From Terramyces sp. JEL0728 (Eukaryota; Chytridiomycota; Chytridiomycetes; Rhizophydiales; Terramycetaceae): a stretch of DNA of 27,141 nucleotides. Of the stretch, positions 9,363-19,427 are shown in pieces (position 1 is the stretch's first letter; each line of letters begins with the position of its first letter). A program made the position numbers and the translations under genes. The stretch spans positions 1 to 27,141 of the forward strand of contig JADIIU010000156.1 in NCBI GenBank assembly GCA_027603945.1, given 5' to 3'. The notes under the pieces are model-generated. The model saw only the letters and a program-made list of their open reading frames with translations, had not been told where the DNA came from and did not search any database.

Positions 9363-10155
9363 TTTCTGTTGCTTCCATTTGAGATGCCAAGTCTTTGGTG
9401 GTCAAATCCTTGAATTGGCCAAAATTGAATGAGGCTATTGCGCAGTGGATGCCAGTAACCCCCAAGCATATCGCGCTTACAAGGTCATGCTGGAGCCCAT
9501 CCAGGTAAAGGTTGCCATAAATGTACAATGATACCGCAGACCAGTCGAGTAATAGCATTACACACATACTGCAAATCAAGACTTTTCTTTTCCTTATTGA
9601 CATGGAGGTATTCAATTGTCGGTGATGCATAATCAGTCTGGTGATATACATTCCTTGCCAATTGACATAAACAATACCTATAACTATAATTGCTAAATAT
9701 ACTATATCAGAGATCTCGTTAATCCTTCCTTACCTGATAGAGAATCTGTGCCTGCGTATTCCATATGTAGATATTGTACAACAGCTCTACCACGAACCCC
9801 AGGATAACCAAAGCCCATCGAGCATACGCAATCCACTGCTGTTTTAGTTTAGGGTTCAGTACCCCGAAAATACTAAGCGTATGCAAATCAATGTACAAAA
9901 TCCCGTACGACTTGTTTAATAGCAACTTACAATAAAATCAGCAACAAACGACCGAACCCCTTCCAAATAAAACGGCACGGGATAATATAATAAATAGTAC
10001 GTTGTGAATACGATTCCAAGCAACTGCACGGTTTGGACGAGCAAGATACACCGATAAATGAACTTGTCGGTGTACTTGTACTGCGAGTAAATGGATATAA
10101 CTACAACAGAAGATATAAATGAACTTCCTAGCACGATTTTAGCTCCTGTGTCCAT
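9358..10155 (-). CDS. 7TM protein c (receptor-like family)
   Basis: 252 aa, start MDTGAKIVLGSSFISSVVV. Introns: 9911-9930 (20 nt) after VADFI and 9715-9733 (19 nt) after QILYQ. Seven TM segments. Family motifs: DLHTLSIFGVLNPKLKQQW after TM3, MLLLDWSAVSLYIYG in TM6, and IHCAIASFNFGQFKDLTTKDL in TM7 and tail. Only 38 nt separate its start from the stop of gene d and 31 nt its stop from the start of gene b. Function unknown; receptor-like by topology. Confidence 0.8.
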
Positions 10156-10190
10156 CAGTTTTATTATAAAAATTCAATTTTTGATGGCAT

Positions 10191-10196
10191 ACGTCA
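10191..10196 (-). promoter_or_regulatory. TGACGT element of 7TM c, sharing the stop of 7TM d
   Basis: On the minus strand TGACGT begins with the TGA stop codon of gene d and lies 35 nt before the ATG of gene c. Confidence 0.45.
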
Positions 10197-11003
10197 TTGT
10201 CGTGGTTCTGTAGCTTTTACATGAGATTCCGAAAGGTAGTCTGTGCTGCCAACTGTTGCTAAGCGCTTGAATTCACTGAATGTGTATGATGCTATTGCGC
10301 AGTGGACGCCGCATATTGATACACCTATACACTTGATAGCTGTTCGCTGCAGGCCGGTTGTAGATATCCCATAGATGAAATTCGCTACGCCAATCCAATC
10401 TAGCGATACCATAAACATAACCATGCCAATCAACATCCACATCCGGCGGGGATCTTGGTCAATCCGCGACTTGTGGATCAACAGCGTGATGAATATTCCC
10501 TGCCAAGTAATGCATATTATCCCAATGATCAATCCAGCCATATAAGTATAGTTATTAACCTGGATCAACAATCAGTTACAGTTAGTAGTGTTTGGTTGAG
10601 ATTTAGCAGGTAAATATTGTAAGAAGCCTCGATGAATAGCGCAAATACGATTAGAATGTATTTGGCGGCAGTTATCCATCTCTTCTTTATCCGCGTATCA
10701 AGCGTCCCAAATATCTCCAACGATTGTAAATCAATATAAAAGATCCCTGAATTAGGAAAGCGTACCGTAGATCATGAAATCAGACAAGAATGAACGGATA
10801 CCTTCGCACCAGAATGGCAATGGATGATACAACAACAAGCACTCTAAAAAGAGTATTCCAAGGATTTGTACAAACTGGACAAGCAGGATACACTGGTATA
10901 TGAATTTTGTTCTGTAATTACGGGTGAGGTAGATGGATACTACTATTAACGAGCATAGGAAAGAGAATGAGAGGGTGGTATGTGCAACTATTATTTCAAT
11001 CAT
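10194..11003 (-). CDS. 7TM protein d (receptor-like family)
   Basis: 256 aa, start MIEIIVAHTTLSFSFLCSL. Introns: 10747-10765 (19 nt, phase 1 inside the Gly codon of IYG) and 10560-10579 (20 nt) after QTLLT. Seven TM segments with DLQSLEIFGTLDTRIKKRW after TM3, FMVSLDWIGVANFIYG in TM6 and VHCAIASYTFSEFKRLA in TM7. First of four tandem paralogues and 52 nt downstream of the homoserine kinase stop on the same strand. The ATG at 11003 was chosen because the frame has no earlier ATG and TM1 follows at once. Confidence 0.8.
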
Positions 11004-11010
11004 GAAAAAT

Positions 11011-11016
11011 ACGTCA
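11011..11016 (-). promoter_or_regulatory. TGACGT element at the start of 7TM d
   Basis: Seven bases upstream of the ATG, in the context AATGACGTATTTTTCATG. Confidence 0.45.
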
Positions 11017-11054
11017 TTCAATTTCTACGATAGTAAGGTTACGGAACTTGGATG

Positions 11055-11060
11055 TTTATT
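11055..11060 (-). terminator. AATAAA containing the THR1 stop
   Basis: The stop TAA (11056-11058) lies within AATAAA. Confidence 0.6.
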
Positions 11061-12063
11061 CAACGACTAAGCCAGTCTTGTCGAAATCTAGTACCAAATA
11101 TCTCGATTTAATTGTGCTACCATCTTGGTCTCTTTCATTACCAAACATTCCCACAATCTGACTCCCGATTTTATCAAGGTTGTCCGTGGCTAGTACTAAA
11201 ACAGTAGGGCCAGCACCGGATAAGCAAATACCAGCTAAACCAGGACAGGTAGATGGGTTTAGCTGTAAAATCTTTGCAAGCCCAGGCACAAGATGTGCTC
11301 TGTATGATTGATGGATTTTATCTTGCATAGATTCATAAATTACTTGATGCTCGACTTGTTCTGCTCCAATTGCAAATGAGAATGTGTTCAATCTGGACAT
11401 GTTGAATATAATATCCTGTCTGGAGTAGGAATCTGGTAGCACTGATCTTGCCAATGAAGTCATTAACGTAAATTCCGGAATAATTGCGATACATTTGATT
11501 GCTGGATTCACCTTTAATGGAGTAACTTGAGTTAGGTGGCTGCCAATTACACCACTGTCGCTTAATAAAGATTCGGGGGTTGGAACTGTATTTCCTGCAA
11601 TATGCCACTCGTCGTTCCATTTTGGAAGAGGACAGCGTACAAAACATGTAACAAACGAGCCAAATAATGATCCTGCAACATTATCTGGATGTCCCTCCAC
11701 AATTACGGCCAAATCAAGAATTTCTTGGCGTGTGAGGTTCAATTCTAATAGCTGGTCTGCCATAGAAATAGCTCCGATAATCGCACTTCCAGAAGAACCC
11801 AGCCCTCGGCCCAAAGGAATAGGATTATTAATATGCAGTTTGTAATTTGGTAAAATCTTTTTGTGTGCATTAGCTACAAATACTGCGATTTGGCAGATGA
11901 AATTATCCAGTGGGTTTAATGGTACTGATCCTAATCCAGAGTAAGAAACCGCGGTGTTATCTGCTTTTTCAACTGTCAATTCCAGGTATAAGGATAGACC
12001 TGCACCCATCACATCGAATCCTGGTCCTAAATTTGCTGTCGAAGCTGGGATTTTTATCTTCAT
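11056..12063 (-). CDS. THR1: Homoserine kinase
   Basis: GHMP-family kinase, 335 aa without introns (yeast Thr1 is 357 aa). It phosphorylates L-homoserine with ATP to O-phosphohomoserine, the step before threonine synthase, in the cytosol. Motif 1 IPASTANLGPGFDVMGAGL is at residues 5-23; motif 2, the ATP-binding PLGRGLGSSGSA, is at about 83-94; EGHPDNVAGSLFG follows; motif 3 CLSGAGPTVLVLA is near 280. ATG 12063 gives the family's normal N-terminus MKIKIPAS. Its presence shows that the organism makes its own threonine, arguing against a strongly reduced parasite. Confidence 0.97.
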   Translation of the reverse strand: MKIKIPASTANLGPGFDVMGAGLSLYLELTVEKADNTAVSYSGLGSVPLNPLDNFICQIAVFVANAHKKILPNYKLHINNPIPLGRGLGSSGSAIIGAISMADQLLELNLTRQEILDLAVIVEGHPDNVAGSLFGSFVTCFVRCPLPKWNDEWHIAGNTVPTPESLLSDSGVIGSHLTQVTPLKVNPAIKCIAIIPEFTLMTSLARSVLPDSYSRQDIIFNMSRLNTFSFAIGAEQVEHQVIYESMQDKIHQSYRAHLVPGLAKILQLNPSTCPGLAGICLSGAGPTVLVLATDNLDKIGSQIVGMFGNERDQDGSTIKSRYLVLDFDKTGLVVE

Positions 12064-12145
12064 TTAATTATTTTAAAAAAACAAAAGAATATCTCTTCAA
12101 CATCACCCAAGTGGCGTAGCCAAATCTGCAATTTACCAAAGAGAG

Positions 12146-12151
12146 TTTATT
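12146..12151 (-). terminator. AATAAA overlapping the stop of the GPI protein
   Basis: On the minus strand the sequence CTAATAAAC overlaps the TAA stop at 12150-12152 with the AATAAA signal. Confidence 0.55.
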
Positions 12152-14508
12152 AGAGGAGCAAAGCAAATAAGAGTGGGATAGTCAACATAAGTAGACCGTA
12201 TCGTTCCGCACTTGATTTGGCACTAACAGTTGGATTTGAACCTTGGGCTGTGGCGGTATTTGACGGTGAATTTACTTGCTTACATTGTTGCTGCCATAAG
12301 GCGCCTAATATTCCAAAATCACTGCTCAATACTGCTGCGTTATTCTTGAACACTTGCGCTTCGGCCACTCCGCACGACGAACAAGGTAGAGAATAATATC
12401 CATTTGGAAGCAAGAGACTAAAGACTATGGTCAGTAAAATATCTACCTTCCTTGGCTACTTCACTAGGGAACGTCTCTAGACAGTAATCGTTGCTTGATG
12501 GATCTGTGGTGCACAGGAATCCAGTTAAAGCTGCAACAAAGCCAGCAATTTCTGAACCAGTGATTGGATTTGATTGTCCGAATTGAGCAATAACTTGAGA
12601 AGCGCAAGCTTGGTTGATATTTGAAGCTGCGTTTGTCAGAGCACTGCCACAAGTTTGACCGCATAAAGTGTTTAGCGACTCTGGAGATATTTCAGCACCT
12701 TGGAAGTTGTCTCCTGGGAAACACGCCGGGCCAATTGCGTTGCCACTAGCATTGACTGCTTGAACACACTGGTTAGTCAGTTTTGAAAAGTCGATCGTAA
12801 ATGCATTTGCGCTATTTGCACAGAATTGGCCAAGGTTGGCCAAGAAATTGTTGACAGCTTGCGCTGCGTCAGGAATCGCAGAGTTATTCCCGATTGCAGA
12901 AATCATTCTATTTACACACGTAGAACAAGTAGCGTTGTAAACAACATTTGGAATTAATGATAAAGAGTTGGTTAAACCCTGAATCCATTGGTTAATAACA
13001 GTGTTAATGCAGTAGCGATTAGAGTTTGGCTCTTTTGCACAGAATGCTGATTGTGCAACCGAGAATGAATTCCCAACTTGTTTTGCAGTCATATTTGCTG
13101 TAACTCCGTAATACCCAAGAATTTGATCTGCACATACTGGTTCAACCTGTCCAACAAAGCCTTCAATTGCTTGTTCACATTGAGAAGAGCAGTATTTGTC
13201 CAGGAATGTTGTATTGTAAACACCTGTATTTGGCACGATAATGTCTGGAATATTAAACCCGCAGGCACTGGCCACGCCGTTAACGGCATTTGCTGCAGTA
13301 GATTGGCATTGCATCATGTTAGGAGGAATTAAGCTTGATGGCAAGACACCTTGCTGGCAAGTGCTATTCAAAAACAAAGCAAAGTCTGCTAAACCAGGTG
13401 CGGCAGCTTGAATAATAGAGTTTGAAGAACTTGTAAGTAACGTTACTTCGTCTAAAGCACACTGCGAACAAACTGGACCACTGGAGTTGAACGAAGGCGC
13501 GCCAAGAGAAGTCAGCACGAAATTGATTGCATTTCCAAACACGCTACCAAGAATATTTTCAAGACAGTAAGTACCTCCACGTTTCAGACAAAAGAATGAT
13601 TGGATTTCGGTAAAAAGATTGTTGAAATCAGAAATCGAAGATGTTAATCCAGCAACACTGATGAGATTTTCGGCACAATGACTGTCCAATGCAGAAACAA
13701 AGTTTTTTACCGCGTTTCCACACGTAGCATTGCAGATTGGATCTAAAACTGCTGGATCAAACAAAGCACTGCTATTCCCATTCCCATTCCCATTCCCATT
13801 CCCATTTCCATTTCCATTTTGAGGGCTACAAGCCGTTACAACCGCAGGGGCAGCAGATACAACTTGGGAAGTACACGATATTCCACTTGTAGGTAAAAGT
13901 TGGAAATAGTTTGGCCCTCCACCGCAGAATCCTTGCATAGCTTGGTACAATGCATCAATTCCCTTGGCATAAACTCCAAATAGAGCTTCATTTTGCTTAA
14001 TCGCGTTCATAACTTGCTTAAAACAGCTACTGCAGAAAATAGTGTTCATTTCTTGTTGTCCAATTCCATTTTTTAGCATGGGAATGACACTTTCCCAGCA
14101 GTAGCTGGCAGGTGAGTTAGTGGTATCTTGAACACATTCGATAGCTGCAGCTGCAGAGAAATAGTTTTGAATGGTAGCTGTAGTAACATAGGAGCCGTTG
14201 CCAAAACCAAACAGATTTTGGCCAGCGCAGTATGGATTAATGTAATTAACATAAGCTGCTACCGCGTTTGTACAGTTATTCGATTGACACATACCAGCAT
14301 AGTTGAATGCTCCATTCGTTGGAGGGATAACGTACTGGTGATTGTTGTTTGTGTAATAAGCGGGGTAGTCATGTTGGAAACAATAGCCTTGAAGTGGAGT
14401 TGTGTATGCCCAGTTATACATGGCCTGGTGACACGCATTAGTAACGTCTGGGGGGAAATTAGGGCCCTGAGTAGCAGTAACGACCGAGATGAGCAAACTA
14501 CAAATCAT
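12150..14508 (-). CDS. GPI-anchored cell-surface protein with four 8-Cys modules
   Basis: 778 aa after one intron (12425-12446, 22 nt). Start MICSLLISVVTATQG is a short signal peptide; an in-frame ATG at 14583 would add 25 residues. Four modules follow, each with C-x(3,4)-C-x14-C-x(28-30)-C-x(7-11)-C-x(21-31)-C-x2-C-x(29-33)-C, starting near residues 74, 259, 440 and 616. Between modules 1 and 2 is a (GN)n linker coded by a hexanucleotide repeat. The intron is supported because it alone supplies the last three Cys of module 4 (PCSSC...QQQC) and the C-terminal GPI signal, SSAERYG followed by LLMLTIPLLFALLL. Many N-x-S/T sites. I do not recognise the module family. Likely wall or membrane surface. 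Confidence 0.85.
13775..13820. repeat. Hexanucleotide microsatellite in coding sequence
   Basis: TTCCCA repeated about five times, then the variant TTTCCA; on the coding strand it encodes alternating Gly-Asn in the linker of the GPI protein. Copy number probably varies between strains. Confidence 0.85.
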
Positions 14509-15034
14509 ACTGTAGTCTAGCTTTGTGGAGAAGACTTTTCGTGAAGCATGATTTATTACCAACGCGTAAACAAGCACATGCACAGCAAAATTACCCAGTT
14601 TTCAGAAAAAAGTAAAAAGGATTCGCTTCTTTAAGTGATATTCACAATCCAAACTTTATTGGTACCGCATGTTGCTTAAAATCTATACTGTTGTGGTCGC
14701 CAAACCAAATTTAGGAGACAATTAGAAAAGTTTGGGCCCAGTCCACTACCAGAAGAATTAGACAAATACTAGTTACCTCCAAGTTAAGTAGGTGGTCAGA
14801 GATATTTATTATTGTCATGTGCAGGAAATAACTATCGCGTCATCCCCTAATTGACAAGACATTATGACGTCCATCGAATGTACAGCCAGTACAGCTAAAA
14901 TTGGTAAATCCGCCTTGCATTGAAAGTTGATTGAAATACCGCACAAGGAACACAGTTCCTAAAAGCTTCATGTTAACGAATAAAGGGATACCATTCAAAT
15001 TATAATTTCCATGATACTAAAACAATATATTATA
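14509..15034. other. Promoter region of the GPI protein
   Basis: 526 nt between two minus-strand genes with no supported coding sequence. It contains an isolated TGACGT at 14865-14870, about 355 nt from the nearest start and not obviously related to the 7TM elements. Confidence 0.5.
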
Positions 15035-17557
15035 CTACTTTCTTCTCTTGTTCTTTTGCTGCTCCTTACGCTTCATTGCCCTCTTTTCTTTCTTCATTGT
15101 ACCATCAACCATCTACATTAATGACAAATACCTTATATCTACCCTTAACCCCTTTAGGTCTGCCTTGAACACCGCGATATGCGCCTTTAGCAACAACGAC
15201 CTTAAGTTGAGGCTTTTCAGATTTGCCTTTAGATCTTGCTCTGGACATGACTTTGCTTGCTTGTTCAAGCTTGGTTTTTTCAGATAAATCTTCTTGGTTG
15301 GCCAAGCCTTCGGATTTCTTTGCAGCCTTTTCTAATCTGCGTTGAGTACGCAATTGTTTCCTCCACTTGGCTTCAGCAATCTTCTTTATAGGTCGGGCGT
15401 CAAGAGCTCTCATTTGTTGACGCATTATATCAACTGCTTCTTTAGTCACTGGCATTGTAGGCTTGTTGTGTCTATTTTCGTCTTGAGAGAACCTGTCATA
15501 AGTAACAATTACCATGCGGGTAATCCTTCTGAGTCATTAAACGCATATCGATTGAAAGAGTCATCAATTAAATCACGCTTGCCAGATTTAGTAACCATCT
15601 TTTGGGCGAGAGTGTATGCTGCAGCAGAATCAATAATGTTTCCATCTGTATTAACAAATATTACCATCAGACTCTTCGTCGGATTCTGGTCTTTCGAAAT
15701 CCTTTTGCAAAGGGACGATTTCAAACCCTTTCGATTCTTTTTCTTCATCAGAATCCAGATCTTGAGACTTTTTCTTTTTCTCCTTCTTTGGTTTCATTAC
15801 TAGTTCATTATCGAATAAACTATCTTCAAATTTGTCTTTTGTGGATTCAAAGATTGGATTATCAAAGAATAATTTAGCTTTTTTGGATAATTGTTCCTCG
15901 CTTTCGAATGATCTCTTGTTTGCAGGCAGAGCAAGTTCCCCTTCATCATCAGAGCTACTATCTGAATCAGATTCAGAGTTGTATTCAGCAGAGCTTTTGG
16001 TCTTTATTTTCTTGTCTGATTCAAGGCCGTACCATTCTTCAAATGCTTGTGAAGCCTCCTTTACTTTTTTGACTTTGGCACTTGGATTTCTTTCCAATCT
16101 GATTTTTTCGTATTGTTCATACATGGTATCCATTTCAGAATCTAATCTTCCAATTTTACGCTCCAATTCATCATCCGAATCGTCAAAGACTGAATCGTCG
16201 GCGTCTTTGTCAGAATTCTCGTCTTCACTCCCATCGGCCACAGTTTTCTTCACCTTCAGGTGTTCTTTGTCATCTTCGCCAAAATCAATATCAGGCAATG
16301 CACCCATATCGCTTTGTCCTTCAATACCAATATCAGCAGGTGTTTCCATACCGAGCTTCAATTTCAACAGCTGCTTTGCTTTTCTTTCCCTTTGCTTCTT
16401 TTTCAATTTGCGCATCTTTTGCTCCATGGTTTCTTTTTCATTCTGGATAATATCTTCAATGTCCATTTCTTCCTCTGGTTCTTCTTCCACGGCCTTTTCT
16501 ACTTTTTTAGGTACCAAATCCATCATTACACGGACAGAATCTCTCCATTTAATGAGTTGCTTAAACTCTTTTTTACCCAATACCTTTAAATCTGATAAAT
16601 ACTCAAGAATTTCGTCACTGGTTAATTTGCTATTCTTGATTTTTTGACTGAATTCATCATCTCCAAATACAAATGCGCTTGAGCGAGATAGAATTCCAAG
16701 AAAATCCGGACTGTTAATGAAATCACTCAAGGTATTTTTAACGTGAAGAGTGTAATCTCCATCTTCGTAACCTTCTCTTTGTCTCTTTCTCTTTTCAGGA
16801 TGGAACAAATCATTCAATACAGCACCTTGCCTTTCCTTGATTTTTTTCAATGATTCTTCTTCTTGAGGTTGGTCATCCATTTCCTTGAAAGCAAATTTGG
16901 GATCCAATAGTCTAGGATCAATCTTTTTAGGAGCCAAATAATCTCTGCAAACAACAAAGATTTCCGCAGAGACATTACGAGATGCAGTTGGTTTGGTTGC
17001 TTCTACTTTTCCAAATAGCTGATTGAATACCCACATCAACTTGTTGTAATCTTTGGATCTGAAGACTTTTGTAACAAAAGTACCGCCAGGCACCAAGAAT
17101 TCTGTAGCTAATTTACAGGCAGATAGTGTCAATTCAGATTGAGTGAAAGCATCTTGTGCCCACGAAACACCCACATTTGGCGCACCGTCATGCATGACTA
17201 CATCCGCTTTCCAGGTTTTTAAATCCCTCTTGATTGTGGTTCTGCAACTTGGCGTAGTAATATCTTCCACATGTGTAATTACTCCTGGAATTGGTTTAAT
17301 CTTTTCCAAATCCACACCAATGATAATATTTGGTTTTGGCATGTACTTGACACACACTTGCAGCCAACCACCCTACATTAAATAATTCATACTGGTGCAG
17401 CACACAAGTCGATGGCACATTTTGACTTTTCCAAAAAGTTGTATTTCTTGTTTAATTGAATTAATTTGAAAGCGGAACGAGCTCTGTAGCCTTGTTCCTT
17501 CGCCAAATGGTAGAATTTATCCAGTCTCCCTTTGGCATGTTTTTTAGTTACACCCAT
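15035..17557 (-). CDS. SPB1: 27S pre-rRNA (guanosine-2'-O-) methyltransferase Spb1
   Basis: Nucleolar AdoMet-dependent 2'-O-methyltransferase for 60S ribosome assembly, 814 aa (yeast 841). Four introns: 17373-17392 (20 nt), 15646-15664 (19), 15493-15512 (20), 15113-15131 (19). N-terminal FtsJ/RrmJ domain: [23 protein letters not shown] loop DLCAAPGGWLQV (rebuilt across intron 1), catalytic Asp in [11 protein letters not shown], Lys in [11 protein letters not shown]. The middle is the DUF3381-like region and long acidic/Lys-rich stretches; the C-terminal Spb1 domain has [33 protein letters not shown] and a basic tail ending KNKRRK. Introns 2-4 are required to join the C-terminal domain in frame. 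Confidence 0.97.
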
Positions 17558-17978
17558 CTTTGAGAAAGTTTCTTTTTTTTCTTTTTTTTTTGTTTCAACT
17601 TTCTAGTCACGTGATTTATTGGTTGCAGAGATAGACTTGGGTTAATCTTGCGTGTTTTACTCTCGCGTGCCAAGATAGTAACCGGAGAGACGATGGAAAG
17701 AAGCTTGTTTAACCATTGTAATAAAACCCTCGGATAGAACATTCCACAACCTTTGTCGTAGAATATCTGGCCAAATATCGCTGCACCAATTCAATTCAAT
17801 CTGCGGTTGCTATTATTTAAATATCTTGTTTCTTAATTTTTCTACTTTGAAATACTATCTTCACAGCCACGGTTTGAGACGAAATCACTCACGTAATATA
17901 TTGGAGGATTCTACTTTTTAAAGAGATATTTCTTTACCCCTGTCAGAATGGTGCTTCCCTTCTCCAAAAATAAATGAA
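17558..17978. other. Divergent promoter of SPB1 and 7TM e
   Basis: About 420 nt with no coding sequence I can support. It contains a poly-T tract near the SPB1 start and the palindrome TCACGTGA (E-box-like) near 17609. No other element is recognised. Confidence 0.5.
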
Positions 17979-17984
17979 TGACGT
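17979..17984 (+). promoter_or_regulatory. TGACGT element at the start of 7TM e
   Basis: Six bases before the ATG. The 11-mer AATGACGTTTG is identical to that in front of 7TM f. Confidence 0.5.
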
Positions 17985-17990
17985 TTGCCA

Positions 17991-18872
17991 ATGATTCACC
18001 AAACAAACTTGGTGCTGGACATCAGCGTGGGCTTAATCGCAGTACTAATCATAATTGGATCCACATCTACCATCTTCAAAATCACAAAGTCGCAAACTGT
18101 GTCTTTGAAATTCCGAAATGTGTTTATATTCGCTCTCGCTATAAACTACTTGGCAGCACTCATAACACTATTTTGGATCACTGCGTGTTACACAAGTACA
18201 GATGCATGTCAGCTCTTAACAACCCAGGGCCAAGCGTACGATACAGTGTATGTTATATTGTCAGCAATTGGAAACAGCCAAATTTTCATTCTAGTTATAT
18301 TCAATATTGAAATTCTCCGGATATTTTCAGTGCTCACAACTAATTTCAGACCACTGTTATTAAAGATTTTACTAGCAGTGTTCAGCATTGCTTTCATATG
18401 CCGATTATATGATGTAGTGATACTAAGAATGGCGAAATCATTGTTTAATGATATTATAACAAATATATTTAACATGGGGAGTGTATTATATGACAATGTA
18501 CAAAATGGCTATTTGACAATACTGGTTTTCAGGTACAAGGAAGGATTCAAACAGCTGCAGCAAGGGCAGCTCATATACTTGCAGCGAATGGTACTTGGCA
18601 TTGCCTTTGTTGGCGTATCTGACTGGATCGGTGTGGGACTTGCTTTTAAAGCTACGTTTGATCGTTCATATAATTCGCATTTTGGAATTGCAGCTTGTTT
18701 AGTAGTTTGCATCCACACTCTTGCAATGGTGTACTTGTTGGATTTGCTAAAGCAATTTTCATTCTTAAAATCCCCACCAGAAACACAAGTTTCCAGTGCG
18801 TCAGTGAAACGCGTGATGCTGCAGGATGCACCAGTGGATATTTACAGTCAGCGACAAACAGTGAAATTATAA
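17991..18872 (+). CDS. 7TM protein e (receptor-like family, intronless)
   Basis: 293 aa, start MIHQTNLVLDISVGLIAVL, seven TM segments. It is a relative of proteins a-d, with EILRIFSVLTTNFRP after TM3, VGVSDWIGVGLAFKA in TM6 and IHTLAMVYLLDLLKQFSFLK in TM7. It differs from a-d in having no introns and a long tail ending DAPVDIYSQRQTVKL, shared with protein f. ATG 17991 is the first in-frame ATG after a stop at 17979-17981. Receptor or sensor role is inferred from topology only. Confidence 0.82.
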   Translation: MIHQTNLVLDISVGLIAVLIIIGSTSTIFKITKSQTVSLKFRNVFIFALAINYLAALITLFWITACYTSTDACQLLTTQGQAYDTVYVILSAIGNSQIFILVIFNIEILRIFSVLTTNFRPLLLKILLAVFSIAFICRLYDVVILRMAKSLFNDIITNIFNMGSVLYDNVQNGYLTILVFRYKEGFKQLQQGQLIYLQRMVLGIAFVGVSDWIGVGLAFKATFDRSYNSHFGIAACLVVCIHTLAMVYLLDLLKQFSFLKSPPETQVSSASVKRVMLQDAPVDIYSQRQTVKL

Positions 18873-19396
18873 ATAACTCTGACATTTTCATTCAACTATT
18901 GGAGTGTTGTGTGCAGAATAACAAAGCACACTTCAAAAATGGTGAAAATTTGGATAGCGAATTAACTCCATCGATATTCTCTGACAGCACAGGTAATGCT
19001 CATGAAGCACCGATAGATATACAGTGAAAGAAACCTGCTGCTTGGCTCCTGCTGATCTTAAAGATTATCAGCCCTCTTTGTTTCATCTTGGCTTTGACAG
19101 AATTGATTGGGCTTTGAAATCCGCATAGAGAGCATGTGTCGATCCAAATAAAGCAATTCAATTGTAGTTGGGTTTCAGCCTTTGTGTAAATGTGATGTCA
19201 AAAGTTCAAAGTGGTTTGGCTTAGCATTGCATTAAACCCCTTAACACCAGACTTGATCGTGAGCTCTGTTCAGAATTCACTGCTAAAAATAACCAAGAAT
19301 GGGCTACCCAAACAAACAGAGCAAATGTTTTCACAATTTATCTGGCTGTGCAGCCGATGCTGTTGAGTTACCATTGTGGAGTTTGTTTACAGGAGG
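18873..19396. other. Spacer between 7TM e and the glycosyltransferase
   Basis: No coding sequence I can support. An AATAAA near 19147 could serve the upstream gene; the downstream promoter lies at the right edge. Confidence 0.5.
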
Positions 19397-19405
19397 CATA
19401 AATAG
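19397..19405 (+). promoter_or_regulatory. TATA-like box of the GT17 gene
   Basis: CATAAATAG lies 22 nt upstream of the ATG at 19428. Confidence 0.4.
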
Positions 19406-19427
19406 ATAGACAGCATCCTCAGCAGCC

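Noticed and set aside
12090..12149. Possible tRNA near AAGTGGCGTAGCC
   Set aside because: No acceptor stem, T-loop or intact cloverleaf could be drawn. No tRNA or rRNA gene was found in the window.
14128..14520. 130-codon plus-strand open frame
   Set aside because: Antisense to the GPI protein, no family features and no promoter or poly(A) signal.
14865..14870. A seventh TGACGT site
   Set aside because: It is more than 350 nt from any start and not next to a 7TM gene; counted as background.
15832..16647. 271-codon Ser-rich open frame on the plus strand
   Set aside because: It is antisense to the acidic Lys/Glu/Asp-rich part of Spb1, which naturally gives long Ser/Phe-rich antisense frames.
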